Below, in pieces: positions 9,083 to 17,755 of a DNA stretch of 64,000 nucleotides; positions within the stretch are counted from its first letter, which is position 1, and each line of letters begins with the position of its first letter. Under the pieces are notes generated by a model. It saw only the letters and a program-made list of their open reading frames with translations. It was not told the DNA's origin and searched no databases. The DNA is from an uncultured Oscillospiraceae bacterium (GTDB lineage Bacteria > Bacillota > Clostridia > Oscillospirales > Ruminococcaceae). The stretch covers positions 1 through 64,000 of the forward strand of contig CAJTZM010000003.1 in NCBI GenBank assembly GCA_910583935.1. Direction: 5' to 3'. The translations under genes were made by a program, and so were the position numbers.

Positions 9083-9121
9083 TTATAAAAAACTTGTCGT
9101 AATCGGGCAGTTTGTCTGTTT

Positions 9122-10405
9122 TTATTTTCCGCCAAACCGCCTTTGCAAAATCGGCCGGATTTCCGCCGCCAAATATAAAGAGCCGCAGCAGAACAAAGCC
9201 GTATTTTCATCCAAGGCCAAAGCCGCCGCCTCCACCGCCGCTTCAAGCGTCTCAAATGCCTGAGCGCCCGGCGCGTTTTTTTCCAGCTCTCGGACCAATT
9301 CCCTTGCGGGCAGCGCCCGGGGATTCTTTGGTGTAACGGCAAAAATCATCTTGGCCTGCCGCCCAATCATCGCCGAAGATGCCGCCCAGTCCTTGTCGCG
9401 CAGCATCCCCATAATGACTAGCTTTTTTTTCTCTGTCAAGGCCATAGCCTTTTCTAAAGCGGCACATCCTTGGGGATTGTGGGCGCCATCTAAAATAACC
9501 AGCGGTTCGACCGAAATTCGCTCCATTCGGGCGGGAAAGGACACTTTTTTTATACCATTTGTAATATAGTTGTCGGTTATTGTAAATCCATGGGGCCTTA
9601 TGGCCTCGATTGCCGAAATCGCAGTCAGACAGTTATAAATCTGATGCCGCCCCGCCAATGGCAGCGCAATATCCCATTTGCCATACTGGAACTGGGATCC
9701 GAAAATACTTTCCGTATGAATTTCGACAGATTCTGCATTGGGTAAAATCAAACGATTGTCCTTGGCGGCGCATTGCTTCATCATTTCTTCCAGCGCCTCC
9801 GGCTCCTGCCGCGGATAAGACACGCAGACGCCGCCGGGCTTTAGGATCCCGCATTTTTCAAAGGCGATCTGCTGCAGGGTGTCCCCCAGAATCTGCGTAT
9901 GATCGTAGCCGATAGCGCAGATCACCGACACAAGGCTTCGCTCGATTACGTTGGTCGCGTCGAACCGGCCGCCCAGCCCCACCTCCAGGCAGACCACATC
10001 GCATTTCTGTCTGGCGAACCAGAGCATTCCCAGGGCGGTGACCACCTCAAATTCCGCCGGGGCGATTCCCTGCTTTTCCATCGTTTTTACCGCAGCGGCA
10101 ATTTCCTCGCAGAGCTCGTCCAGCGCCTTTTGCGGGATCATCTGCCCATTGACCTGGATTCGCTCCCGAAAGGTCAGCACGTAGGGAGAGACAAACATGC
10201 CGGTCCGGTAGCCCGCCTCCTGCAAAATTGACGCGCACAAGGCAGTGGTAGAGCCTTTACCATTGGTCCCGGCAATGTGGATAAAGCGCAGTCGGTCCTG
10301 CGGTCTGCCCAAAAGCGCCAGCAGCGTTCGAATCCCCCTGAGCTCCGGCTCCTTGGTAAACCGCCGGAAGGAATGGATAAACGCCTCGCTCTGCTGATTA
10401 TTCAT
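9122..10405 (-). CDS. folC: Folylpolyglutamate / dihydrofolate synthase
   Basis: A 427-residue Mur-ligase-family enzyme that adds glutamate to dihydropteroate and/or to reduced folates. Motifs: P-loop IAGTNGKGSTTALCASIL, the loop CLEVGLGGRFDATN, and ILDGAHNPQG in the C-terminal half. The ATG at 10405 (MNNQQSEAF) follows GGGGGG; the frame extends another 12 codons upstream without a ribosome site. It follows valS on the same strand, but the terminator at 10420-10453 separates them. Single FolC proteins in Clostridia usually carry both activities; which applies here cannot be read from sequence. Confidence 0.95.
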   Translation of the reverse strand: MNNQQSEAFIHSFRRFTKEPELRGIRTLLALLGRPQDRLRFIHIAGTNGKGSTTALCASILQEAGYRTGMFVSPYVLTFRERIQVNGQMIPQKALDELCEEIAAAVKTMEKQGIAPAEFEVVTALGMLWFARQKCDVVCLEVGLGGRFDATNVIERSLVSVICAIGYDHTQILGDTLQQIAFEKCGILKPGGVCVSYPRQEPEALEEMMKQCAAKDNRLILPNAESVEIHTESIFGSQFQYGKWDIALPLAGRHQIYNCLTAISAIEAIRPHGFTITDNYITNGIKKVSFPARMERISVEPLVILDGAHNPQGCAALEKAMALTEKKKLVIMGMLRDKDWAASSAMIGRQAKMIFAVTPKNPRALPARELVRELEKNAPGAQAFETLEAAVEAAALALDENTALFCCGSLYLAAEIRPILQRRFGGK

Positions 10406-10419
10406 CGCAATACCCCCCT

Positions 10420-10453
10420 TAAAAAGGCAGGCGGATCCCATCGAATCCGCCTG
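10420..10453 (-). terminator. Terminator of valS
   Basis: Stem CAGGCGGAT/ATCCGCCTG with an 8-nt loop, followed by CCTTTTT on the minus strand. Confidence 0.75.
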
Positions 10454-10478
10454 TTAAAACCATCACACAACACAACTA

Positions 10479-13118
10479 TTATTTAGAGAAGGTCGAAATA
10501 CTTTCCAGGATCTTTTCCAGCCGCGCTTTGTGCTTTTCCAGCTTCACTCTTTCCGCTTCAACCACGTTCTGCGGCGCTTTTTCCAAAAAGCCCTGGCTGG
10601 ACAGCTTCTGCTCTACCATGGCAATATCCTTCTCGCAGATTTTGCGCTCCTTTTCCAGCCGCGCCAGTTCCTTTTGTTTATCCACCAACTCATCCAGCGG
10701 AATAAAGATCACCGCGCCATCGGTGATCACCTGAACTGCGTCGGAAAAATCTTCCCCTTCCTGGGGAGCCATGCCGGAAACCTGTACGCCGGAGGCAGAG
10801 GCCAGCCGCTCGATAAACATCGCGCCGGACTGGAACACATCGGCGTGCGTTGTTTTGACAAACACCCGCGCCTTTTTGGAGGGAGGCACGTTCATTTCCG
10901 CCCGGCGGTTGCGGATGGCCTTGATCGCGCCCATGATTTTTTCAAAATCCTCTTCCTCTTTTTGAAAGCACAAATCCTCCCGATACTGAGGCCAGGAGGC
11001 GATCATGATGCTTTCGCAATCGTTGGGAATCGCCTGCCAAATTTCCTCGGTGATAAATGGCATAATCGGATGCAGAAGCTTTAAGCACTGGTTCATCACA
11101 TAAACCAGCACCTGCTGAGCACTTTTGGCCGATTCACCGCCAGCCTGGATCCGGGACTTTGTCAGTTCAATATACCAGTCGCACAGCACATCCCAGATAA
11201 AATCGTACAGCTTCTGCACCGCAATGCCCAGCTCAAATTTTTCCAGATTATCGGTTACCTCCCGAATCAAGGTATTAAGCTTACTGAGCACCCACTTGTC
11301 CTCTGTCTGCAAAGAGGCGGGAAGCGCCGGACTGTCGATTTCCTCCGGCAGATTCATCAGGATAAAACGGGTAGCGTTCCAAAGCTTATTGGCAAAATTC
11401 CGGCTGGCCTTGACCTTTTCCTCTGCAAAGCGCATATCGTTGCCGGGACTGTTGTTGGTGGCCAGGGTAAAGCGCAGCGCGTCGGCTCCATACTCGTCAA
11501 TCACCTTCAGCGGGTCGATGCCATTGCCCAGAGATTTGGACATCTTCCGGCCCTGCGCATCCCGCACAATGCCGTGGATAAACACCGTTTCAAACGGGGC
11601 CTTTCCCATATGGGCCACACCGGAAAAGATCATCCGCGCCACCCAGAAAAAGATAATGTCATAGCCGGTCACCAAAACGCTGGTGGGGTAAAAATACCGC
11701 AGCGCCTCGGTATCCTCGGGCCAGCCCAGGGTCGAAAAGGGCCAAAGCGCTGAGGAAAACCAGGTGTCCAGCGTATCCGGATCTTGCTTTAGCTTACGGC
11801 TGCCGCACTTAGGACAGGTATCGGGCGCTTCTTTCGCCACGATCAGCTCGCCGCAGTCCTGGCAGTACCACGCTGGGATACGATGGCCCCACCACAGCTG
11901 CCGGGAGATGCACCAATCCCGGATATTTTCCATCCAGTGATAGTAGATTTTGCTGAACCGGTCGGGGACAAATTTCGTCTCTCCCCGGCGCACCGCCTCA
12001 ATGGCGGGAGCAGCCAGCGGCTCCATCTTTACAAACCACTGCTTGGATACCCGCGGCTCCACCACCGTCGAGCAGCGGTAGCAGGAGCCAACGTTGTGCT
12101 TGTGGTCCTCAATCTTGACTAAAAAGCCTTCCGCCTCCAGATCGGCCACAATCTGCCTGCGGCATTCATAGCGCTCCATCCCCTGGTATTTTCCGCCGTT
12201 TTCGTTGATAGTGCCGTCCTCGTTCATCACGTTGATCACCGGCAGATCATGCCGCAGGCCCACCTCGAAATCGTTGGGGTCGTGAGCCGGGGTGATTTTC
12301 ACCACACCGGTGCCGAAATCCATCTCCACATAGCTGTCCGCCACAATGGGGATCTCCCGGCCCACCAGCGGCAGGATAACCGTTTTGCCCACCAGCTCTT
12401 TATACCGCTCATCCTCTGGATGGACCGCCAGTGCCGTATCGCCCAAAAGCGTCTCCGGGCGGGTGGTGGCAATCTCCAGATAGCCGCTGCCGCCGGACAG
12501 CGGATAACGAATATGCCAAAAATGGCCGTCGTGTTCTTCATATTCTACTTCTGCGTCGGAAATGGAGGTCCTGCAATGGGGACACCAGTTGATAATCCGT
12601 TCGCCGCGGTAGATGAGACCTTTTTCGTACAGCCGGACAAAAACCTCTCGAACCGCGTTCGAACAGCCCTCGTCCAGAGTAAAACGCTCTCTTTCCCAAT
12701 CGCAGGAGGAGCCCATCTTTTTTAGCTGCTCCACAATCCTGCCACTGTAGGTCCGCTTCCATTCCCAGGCCCGCTCTAAAAAGCCCTCCCGGCCCAGCTC
12801 TTCCTTGGAGGTCCCCTCCTTGCGCATCGCCTCTACGATTTTCGCCTCGGTGGCAATCGAAGCGTGGTCGGTGCCCGGCAGCCACAGCGCCTCGTACCCC
12901 TGCATCCTCTTAAACCGGATGATGCTGTCCTGCAAGGTGCAGTCCAGCGCGTGGCCTAAATGCAGCTGCCCGGTGATATTAGGCGGCGGCATCACAATAG
13001 TGTAGGGCTTCTTTTCGGGGTTCGGCTGCGCGTGAAAGTACCGCTTTTCCTGCCAGAACCGATAGGTTCTGTCCTCCACCTGCCGGGGGTCATAGACCTT
13101 TTCCAGCTCTTTTTTCAT
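10479..13118 (-). CDS. valS: Valyl-tRNA synthetase
   Basis: An 879-residue class I aminoacyl-tRNA synthetase charging tRNA-Val. The HIGH motif appears as [16 protein letters not shown] and the KMSKS motif as [15 protein letters not shown]. The large CP1 editing domain lies between them and carries a zinc-type CQDCGELI...CPKC segment. The C-terminal coiled coil ([19 protein letters not shown]) is typical of ValRS. I chose ATG 13118 because GGAGG lies just upstream; 38 further in-frame codons upstream lack support. Many Firmicute valS genes have a T-box, but the roughly 180-nt region up to the divergent hydrolase gene shows no T-box sequence. Confidence 0.98.
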   Translation of the reverse strand: MKKELEKVYDPRQVEDRTYRFWQEKRYFHAQPNPEKKPYTIVMPPPNITGQLHLGHALDCTLQDSIIRFKRMQGYEALWLPGTDHASIATEAKIVEAMRKEGTSKEELGREGFLERAWEWKRTYSGRIVEQLKKMGSSCDWERERFTLDEGCSNAVREVFVRLYEKGLIYRGERIINWCPHCRTSISDAEVEYEEHDGHFWHIRYPLSGGSGYLEIATTRPETLLGDTALAVHPEDERYKELVGKTVILPLVGREIPIVADSYVEMDFGTGVVKITPAHDPNDFEVGLRHDLPVINVMNEDGTINENGGKYQGMERYECRRQIVADLEAEGFLVKIEDHKHNVGSCYRCSTVVEPRVSKQWFVKMEPLAAPAIEAVRRGETKFVPDRFSKIYYHWMENIRDWCISRQLWWGHRIPAWYCQDCGELIVAKEAPDTCPKCGSRKLKQDPDTLDTWFSSALWPFSTLGWPEDTEALRYFYPTSVLVTGYDIIFFWVARMIFSGVAHMGKAPFETVFIHGIVRDAQGRKMSKSLGNGIDPLKVIDEYGADALRFTLATNNSPGNDMRFAEEKVKASRNFANKLWNATRFILMNLPEEIDSPALPASLQTEDKWVLSKLNTLIREVTDNLEKFELGIAVQKLYDFIWDVLCDWYIELTKSRIQAGGESAKSAQQVLVYVMNQCLKLLHPIMPFITEEIWQAIPNDCESIMIASWPQYREDLCFQKEEEDFEKIMGAIKAIRNRRAEMNVPPSKKARVFVKTTHADVFQSGAMFIERLASASGVQVSGMAPQEGEDFSDAVQVITDGAVIFIPLDELVDKQKELARLEKERKICEKDIAMVEQKLSSQGFLEKAPQNVVEAERVKLEKHKARLEKILESISTFSK

Positions 13119-13302
13119 TTTTCTTTCCTCCTTCCGCACCGTTTTGGCCATGTCGCGGCCTCGTCGGGTGCGTCTCATTGCCCATGTATAGGGCTTATCC
13201 GCTATTATAATCAAATTTTTTAAAAAAAGCAACGAAAAACTCTGTAGTTCTTTGCCTCATGTGCTAAAATGAAATAGACCAACCGGAAGAGGAGGTTCTA
13301 TA

Positions 13303-14115
13303 ATGGAAGAAAAAGTTTTTCAAACCGGGCGCGGACCGATTCATTACTGGATCAGCAAAAAATCAAGTGATCCGGCGGCGTTGGTTTTTTTGCCCGGCTT
13401 GACTGCTGACCACCGCCTGTTTGACAAGCAAATCGAACATTTTCAAAAAAACGACAATGTTTTTGTTTGGGACGCTCCGGGTCACGCCGCATCATGGCCC
13501 TTTGATCTGACCTTTACCCTAATGGACAAAGCAAAATGGCTGGACGAAATTCTGACCCGCGAGGGCATTTCTTCTCCTGTTATCGTCGGCCAGTCGATGG
13601 GAGGATATGTGGGGCAGGCTTATTCACAGCTGTATCCGCAAAAGCTCAAGGGATTCGTGTCTATCGATTCGGCTCCACTGCAAAGAAGCTATAGCACTGC
13701 GGCCGAGCTGTGGCTTTTAAAAAGGATGGAGCCGGTATACCGTTATTATCCGTGGAAGGCTCTTTTAAAATCCGGGACAAACGGCGTGGCAACCTCCTCC
13801 TATGGGCGCAGTCTGATGCGGGATATGATGATGGTGTATGACAAGGATCAGGAGCGATACGCCCAGCTATCCGGTCACGGCTTTCGTATGCTGGCCGAAG
13901 CGATAGAAAAAGACCTGCCCTATCAAATTACCTGTCCTGGTTTGCTGCTGTGCGGGGAGAAGGACCATGCCGGCTCCTGCATCCGATACAATAAAGCGTG
14001 GAATAAAAATACCGGTATCCGTCTTGAATGGATTCCGGGGGCTGGGCACAATGCCAATACGGACAGTCCCCAAATGGTAAACCTTCTCATCGAACAGTTT
14101 ATAGAAGAAATATAA
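13303..14115 (+). CDS. Alpha/beta-fold hydrolase
   Basis: A 270-residue hydrolase of the alpha/beta superfamily. It shows the oxyanion segment LVFLPGLTADHRLFD, the nucleophile elbow VGQSMGGYVGQ (Ser in G-x-S-x-G form) and the C-terminal histidine in GAGHNANTD. A catalytic aspartate probably sits in CGEKDHAGSC. No signal peptide, so cytosolic. RBS GAGGAGG 8 nt upstream. Divergent from valS, with a TAAAAT -10-like element at 13265. Substrate unknown; esterase, lipase-like or haloperoxidase-like activities are all possible. Confidence 0.85.
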   Translation: MEEKVFQTGRGPIHYWISKKSSDPAALVFLPGLTADHRLFDKQIEHFQKNDNVFVWDAPGHAASWPFDLTFTLMDKAKWLDEILTREGISSPVIVGQSMGGYVGQAYSQLYPQKLKGFVSIDSAPLQRSYSTAAELWLLKRMEPVYRYYPWKALLKSGTNGVATSSYGRSLMRDMMMVYDKDQERYAQLSGHGFRMLAEAIEKDLPYQITCPGLLLCGEKDHAGSCIRYNKAWNKNTGIRLEWIPGAGHNANTDSPQMVNLLIEQFIEEI

Positions 14116-14145
14116 AAAGTTTTTTCTCCGTCTGCCATTTTCCTA

Positions 14146-14195
14146 TTGACATCTGTATATATCTGTATATAATTAACATTAACAGTTATATACAG
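14146..14195 (+). promoter_or_regulatory. Consensus promoter overlapped by GntR operator repeats
   Basis: TTGACA (14146-14151), a 16-nt spacer and TATAAT (14168-14173). Two direct copies of CTGTATATA (14153, 14163) fill the spacer and the -10, and an inverted copy TATATACAG lies at 14187-14195. The layout suggests autorepression by the adjacent GntR protein. Confidence 0.75.
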
Positions 14196-14220
14196 CTTTT
14201 TCTAGGAGGTGGTCACTCTT

Positions 14221-14598
14221 TTGGATTGCAGTATCAGCCATTCCAGCAGCCAGCCGATTTACGAACAGATCGTATCCCAGATCAAAAGCCAGATTATTGC
14301 CGGTAAGCTTAAGGAGGGGGAGGCGCTGCCCTCCATTCGGGTGCTGGCCCGGGAGCTGCGCATCAGCGTGATCACCACCAAGCGGGCTTACGACGAGCTG
14401 GAGGCCCAGGGGCTTTTGCGGTCGGTGGCTGGCAAGGGAACCTTTGTGGCGGCGGCGAATCTGTCCCTTCTGCGGGAGGAACAGCTGCGGCAGATAGAGG
14501 AGCTTTTGCAAAAGGCGGTTGACGAGGCCAAGGTCCACGGCATTTCTTTAGAGGAAATGGCGCGGCTTTTAACTTTTATCTATCGGGGGGAATCATAA
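14221..14598 (+). CDS. GntR-family (YtrA-type) transcriptional regulator
   Basis: A 125-residue repressor with an N-terminal winged helix (QPIYEQIVSQIKSQIIAGKL, LPSIRVLARELRISVITTKR, GKGTFVA) and a short helical C-terminal tail typical of the YtrA subgroup, which control ABC exporter operons. The start appears to be TTG at 14221, giving MDCSISHSSSQPIY: AGGAGG (14204-14209) is 11 nt ahead of it, while the GTG at 14209 overlaps that site. The stop overlaps the ATG of the ABC ATPase gene by 1 nt, so all three genes form one operon. Such regulators respond to cell-envelope stress in Bacillus; the signal here is unknown. Confidence 0.92.
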   Translation: MDCSISHSSSQPIYEQIVSQIKSQIIAGKLKEGEALPSIRVLARELRISVITTKRAYDELEAQGLLRSVAGKGTFVAAANLSLLREEQLRQIEELLQKAVDEAKVHGISLEEMARLLTFIYRGES

Positions 14599-15446
14599 TG
14601 GACGCGATTTTAAGGCTCAGCGGCCTGTGTAAAAAATACGACGGCTTTTCGCTGGACAACGTCTCTTTTTCACTGCCCTATGGCTGTATTATGGGGTTTG
14701 TCGGCGAAAACGGCGCGGGGAAATCCACCACCATCAAGGCGATATTAAACCTCATCCGCCGGGACCAAGGGGAAATTCAGGTGTTCGGCAAGGACAATAT
14801 CCAGGAAGAGCTGGAAATCAAGGAGCAGATCGGCGTGGTGTTTGACTCGCTGAATTTGCCGGAAATGATCCGTCCGCTGGATGTGGGCCGGATGATGAAG
14901 TCGGTCTACCGCCAGTGGGACAGCGCCAAATACACCCAGTATCTTGCGCAGTTTCAGCTGCCCGCCAAAAAGCTTGTCAAAGACCTTTCCCGCGGCATGA
15001 AGATGAAGCTGGCCATCGCGGTGGCTCTGTCCCACAATGCACAGCTGCTTTTGTTGGACGAGGCAACCAGCGGGTTAGATCCCATCGTCCGGGACGAAAT
15101 CCTGGACATCCTGTTGGAATTTATCCAGGATGAATCCCGTGGGGTGCTGTTTTCCTCCCACATTACCGGCGACCTGGAAAAAATCGCCGACTATGTGACC
15201 TTTATCCACCAGGGGAAAATCCTTCTTTCCGAGCCGAAGGACCTGCTGCTGGAAAAATACGGTGTGATTCAATGTACCAAAGAAGAGCTTGCCGCTTTGG
15301 ACAAAAGTGCGGTTGTTGGGGTACGTCGGCACCAGTTCGGGGTGGAGGCCCTGGTGGAAAAAAAGAAGATTTCTGGCGCGCACACGGTTGACAAGGCGTC
15401 GATTGAGGATATTATGCTGTTTATCGTAAGGGGGGAACATCAATGA
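14598..15446 (+). CDS. ABC transporter ATP-binding protein
   Basis: A 282-residue ATPase of an ABC-2 type transporter. Walker A GENGAGKSTTIK, signature LSRGMKMKLAIA (a degenerate LSGGQ), Walker B LLLLDEATSGLD and the switch histidine in SSHITGD are all present. The C-terminal extension of about 70 residues follows the usual pattern of drug/lantibiotic-type ATPases. Translationally coupled to the GntR gene before it (1-nt overlap) and to the permease after it (ATGA overlap). The substrate is not evident. Confidence 0.93.
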   Translation: MDAILRLSGLCKKYDGFSLDNVSFSLPYGCIMGFVGENGAGKSTTIKAILNLIRRDQGEIQVFGKDNIQEELEIKEQIGVVFDSLNLPEMIRPLDVGRMMKSVYRQWDSAKYTQYLAQFQLPAKKLVKDLSRGMKMKLAIAVALSHNAQLLLLDEATSGLDPIVRDEILDILLEFIQDESRGVLFSSHITGDLEKIADYVTFIHQGKILLSEPKDLLLEKYGVIQCTKEELAALDKSAVVGVRRHQFGVEALVEKKKISGAHTVDKASIEDIMLFIVRGEHQ

Positions 15447-16078
15447 AGGGTTTGCTGTACAAGGATTTCTGCGTTTTAAAAAAGCAGGTGAAGATCCTAG
15501 CTGTTTTCGTCGTATTTTACGCTGTCTGGTCAGTTGCGGCGCAGGTTCCCACTATGATGGGCACAATGGTAATCCTTTTAAGCATTATGATGCCCATCTC
15601 CTCCATGTCCTACGATGAGGCCGGACAATGGTACCGTTATGCTTTCTCTCTGCCTGTTTCCCGGCGGGCGTTGGTGCTGAGCAAATACATGTTGGGCTTT
15701 TTAACGGCGCTGGGCGGACTTTTGGTCTCCGCTATTGGGAATCTGGTCATTCTTTCCCTCACCAACTGGGAAAACGCGCTGGAATCCTGGGTTACCATCG
15801 GCGCCTGCCTGGAGGTCGGGGTGATTTTCCTGTCGGTTCTTATCCCGCTGCTGTTTAAATTCGGCGTGGAAAAAGGACGTTTTCTGATTGTCGCCATCGC
15901 CGTGGTCCCCTCCATGCTGATCGCCATGCTGGCAGGGCCGCTGAAAAGCGCGGGCCTTTCCCTGCCCAGCGAAGAGGTGCTCCAGGCGGTTTTATATGCT
16001 TCCCCTTTCTTTACATTGGCAATTTTCCTGATTTCCTTTCGCATTTCGGTTGGGATCTGCAAAAAGAAGGAGTATTAG
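15443..16078 (+). CDS. ABC-2 family permease
   Basis: A 211-residue membrane protein with six hydrophobic segments, starting MKGLLYKDFCVLKKQVKILA and carrying the family sequence MMPISSMSYDEAGQWYRYAFSLPVSRR between helices 2 and 3. This matches the short ABC-2 permeases that pair with GntR-controlled ATPases. The four-base overlap with the ATPase gene supports a 1:1 complex in the membrane. Cargo unknown; export of peptide antibiotics or envelope maintenance are the usual suggestions. Confidence 0.88.
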   Translation: MKGLLYKDFCVLKKQVKILAVFVVFYAVWSVAAQVPTMMGTMVILLSIMMPISSMSYDEAGQWYRYAFSLPVSRRALVLSKYMLGFLTALGGLLVSAIGNLVILSLTNWENALESWVTIGACLEVGVIFLSVLIPLLFKFGVEKGRFLIVAIAVVPSMLIAMLAGPLKSAGLSLPSEEVLQAVLYASPFFTLAIFLISFRISVGICKKKEY

Positions 16079-16090
16079 GAAAGTGCTTTT

Positions 16091-16171
16091 ATGGGAAAAT
16101 ATTCCTACCCCTGCTGTGGCTGCCTGACTCCTCCCAGTTTTGCCGGAGAACGCCATTGCATGTACGGATAG
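16091..16171 (+). pseudogene. Possible remnant of a CPCC-type cysteine-rich small protein
   Basis: A 26-codon frame beginning MGKYSYPCCGCLTPPSF resembles the start of the CPCC zinc-ribbon family but ends before the second cysteine pair. There is no clear ribosome site. It lies between the ABC operon and its terminator, and it may be chance. Confidence 0.25.
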
Positions 16172-16223
16172 ACTTTGGAAAAATAGGGATGTCCGGCCCC
16201 GACTTTCACACATTGCACCTTCA

Positions 16224-16252
16224 AGCCCCCAGCCTGCGCCGGGGGCTTTTTA
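16224..16252 (+). terminator. Terminator of the GntR-ABC operon
   Basis: AAGCCCCC/GGGGGCTT with a 10-nt loop and a TTTTTAT tail, about 145 nt after the permease stop. Confidence 0.75.
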
Positions 16253-16302
16253 TCCTGCAAATCAGCCGTTTTTTGGGAAAAGCGCCTGTATTCCAAGATT
16301 GC

Positions 16303-16331
16303 TTGCATTTCCCTCATAAATATCATATAAT
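16303..16331 (+). promoter_or_regulatory. Promoter of the hemerythrin-REC gene
   Basis: TTGCAT (16303-16308), a 17-nt spacer and TATAAT (16326-16331), 36 nt upstream of the ATG. Confidence 0.7.
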
Positions 16332-16366
16332 ACTAATAAAGGTGTTTGGGAAAAGGAGGCCTTTGC

Positions 16367-17716
16367 ATGAATTCCCAGTTTGAATGGAAGGAAGAGTATA
16401 AGATCGGTGTAGATATCATTGACAAGGAACACCAGCAGCTCTTTAAAATTATTAATAAGCTTTTTCGGTTTAAAGATGACGAAAAAAGCAGCCAATGGGC
16501 TTGCCGCGAGGGACTTAAGTTTTTTAAGGCGCACGCGGCCAAGCATTTCTTGGACGAAGAAGAATATATGCGTTCTATCGGCTACCAGTGGCTTTCACAG
16601 CACCAGCAGATTCACAATGGATTTCGGGAGAACACCCTTCCAGCGCTGGAGCAGGAGTTGGAGCAGGCGGAGTACTCCCTTAGCTCAATCAATCATTTTC
16701 TAGGCGTCTGCGCAGGTTGGCTGATCGGTCATACCCTGACGGAGGATCTCTCTATTACAGGAAAACGGGCGAGAAAATGGGAAGATCTTTTGCCGGGCGA
16801 AGAGCTGACGGCAATGAAAAAGGTGATCCTTCAACTTGTGTTCGATCTGTTCCACCTGGAGTCTCAAATGATCAGTGACGCTTACAGTGGAGAGCGGTTT
16901 GGCAAAGGCGTTTATTATCGCCTGGTCTACAGCATGGGTGAAACGGGAAAGGGCTATGAGGTCCTGCTCGCGCTGGAGGACCAGTTGCTGATTAACACTG
17001 TAGGCCAAGTTCTGGGGATCAAAACCAATAAGCTGGACGATATGCTGATTCACGCCTCCCGATATATTGCGCGGCAGTTTGTGGGGCGGGTAATGGAGCA
17101 GTTCCCCGCTTTAGAGGCATATACGCTCAAAGAAGAAAATCTTTTGACCTACGATGAATTCCATCAAATCTTTGAAAAGGAAAAGCCGCAGGCCAGCCTT
17201 TTGTTTGACACTGGCGGCGGATATTTCTCCTACTGTGTGATTGCACCCCATCTGCTTAAAAAGGGCGTTGGAACCGCGATTGAGCGGGAAAACGCCATGG
17301 ATGAGGTGGAAAAATACCTGTCGAATCGCGAAAATACCAGCGCAAAACAGAAGATACTCATTGTGGATGATTCCATGACCATCCGCCAGGGTATGAAGGA
17401 GCTTTTAAGTAGGGACTATGAGGTGAGCCTGGCTGAATCGGGCGTAGCCGCGATCCGCGCCGTCACGCTGAACCGGCCGGATCTGGTTTTGCTGGATTAT
17501 GAAATGCCTATCTGCGACGGCAGGCAGACGTTGGAAATGCTGCGCTCCGTCAAGGAATTCGAGGAACTGCCGGTCTTTTTCTTGACCAGCCGGCGGGATC
17601 CGGAAAGTATGATCAAGGTTATGCCCTTAAAGCCGGCAGGATATTTGTTAAAGCATTCGAAGCTCCCGGATATAAAAAAGGAGATCGACAGCTTTTTGGA
17701 AAAAAGAAAAGCCTGA
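16367..17716 (+). CDS. Bacteriohemerythrin - CheX-like middle - response regulator fusion protein
   Basis: A 449-residue protein in three parts. Residues 1-130 are a bacteriohemerythrin with all seven diiron ligands in family register: H22, H60, E64, H79, H83, H122 and D127. Residues about 150-310 form an alpha/beta region (LLINTVGQVLG, HASRYIARQFVGRVMEQFP) that vaguely resembles CheX-type chemotaxis phosphatases; this part is tentative. Residues about 327-449 are a receiver domain with acidic pair D334-D335, phosphoacceptor D377 in VLLDYEMP, the T of FLTSR and the K of LKPAGYLLK. No membrane segment. Start ATG 16367 with AAAAGGAGG. An oxygen- or redox-sensing input coupled to phosphotransfer is the natural inference. 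No kinase or chemotaxis gene is adjacent. Confidence 0.85.
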   Translation: MNSQFEWKEEYKIGVDIIDKEHQQLFKIINKLFRFKDDEKSSQWACREGLKFFKAHAAKHFLDEEEYMRSIGYQWLSQHQQIHNGFRENTLPALEQELEQAEYSLSSINHFLGVCAGWLIGHTLTEDLSITGKRARKWEDLLPGEELTAMKKVILQLVFDLFHLESQMISDAYSGERFGKGVYYRLVYSMGETGKGYEVLLALEDQLLINTVGQVLGIKTNKLDDMLIHASRYIARQFVGRVMEQFPALEAYTLKEENLLTYDEFHQIFEKEKPQASLLFDTGGGYFSYCVIAPHLLKKGVGTAIERENAMDEVEKYLSNRENTSAKQKILIVDDSMTIRQGMKELLSRDYEVSLAESGVAAIRAVTLNRPDLVLLDYEMPICDGRQTLEMLRSVKEFEELPVFFLTSRRDPESMIKVMPLKPAGYLLKHSKLPDIKKEIDSFLEKRKA

Positions 17717-17717
17717 T

Positions 17718-17755
17718 AAAACCCCCGATGGAAAAATTCCATCAGGGGTTTTTTT
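17718..17755. terminator. Bidirectional terminator
   Basis: AAAACCCCCGATGGAA and TTCCATCAGGGGTTTT pair (one bulge) around AAA, followed by a T-run; it serves the hemerythrin-REC gene and, in reverse, the end of the pyr-operon transcript. Confidence 0.85.

Noticed and set aside
9085..9120. Spo0A box upstream of spoIIAA
   Set aside because: TGTCGTA differs from the consensus and there is no matching SigH promoter; not strong enough to call.
13119..13302. Possible T-box in front of valS
   Set aside because: The space is short and no GGTGG..CGCGG core is present on the minus strand.
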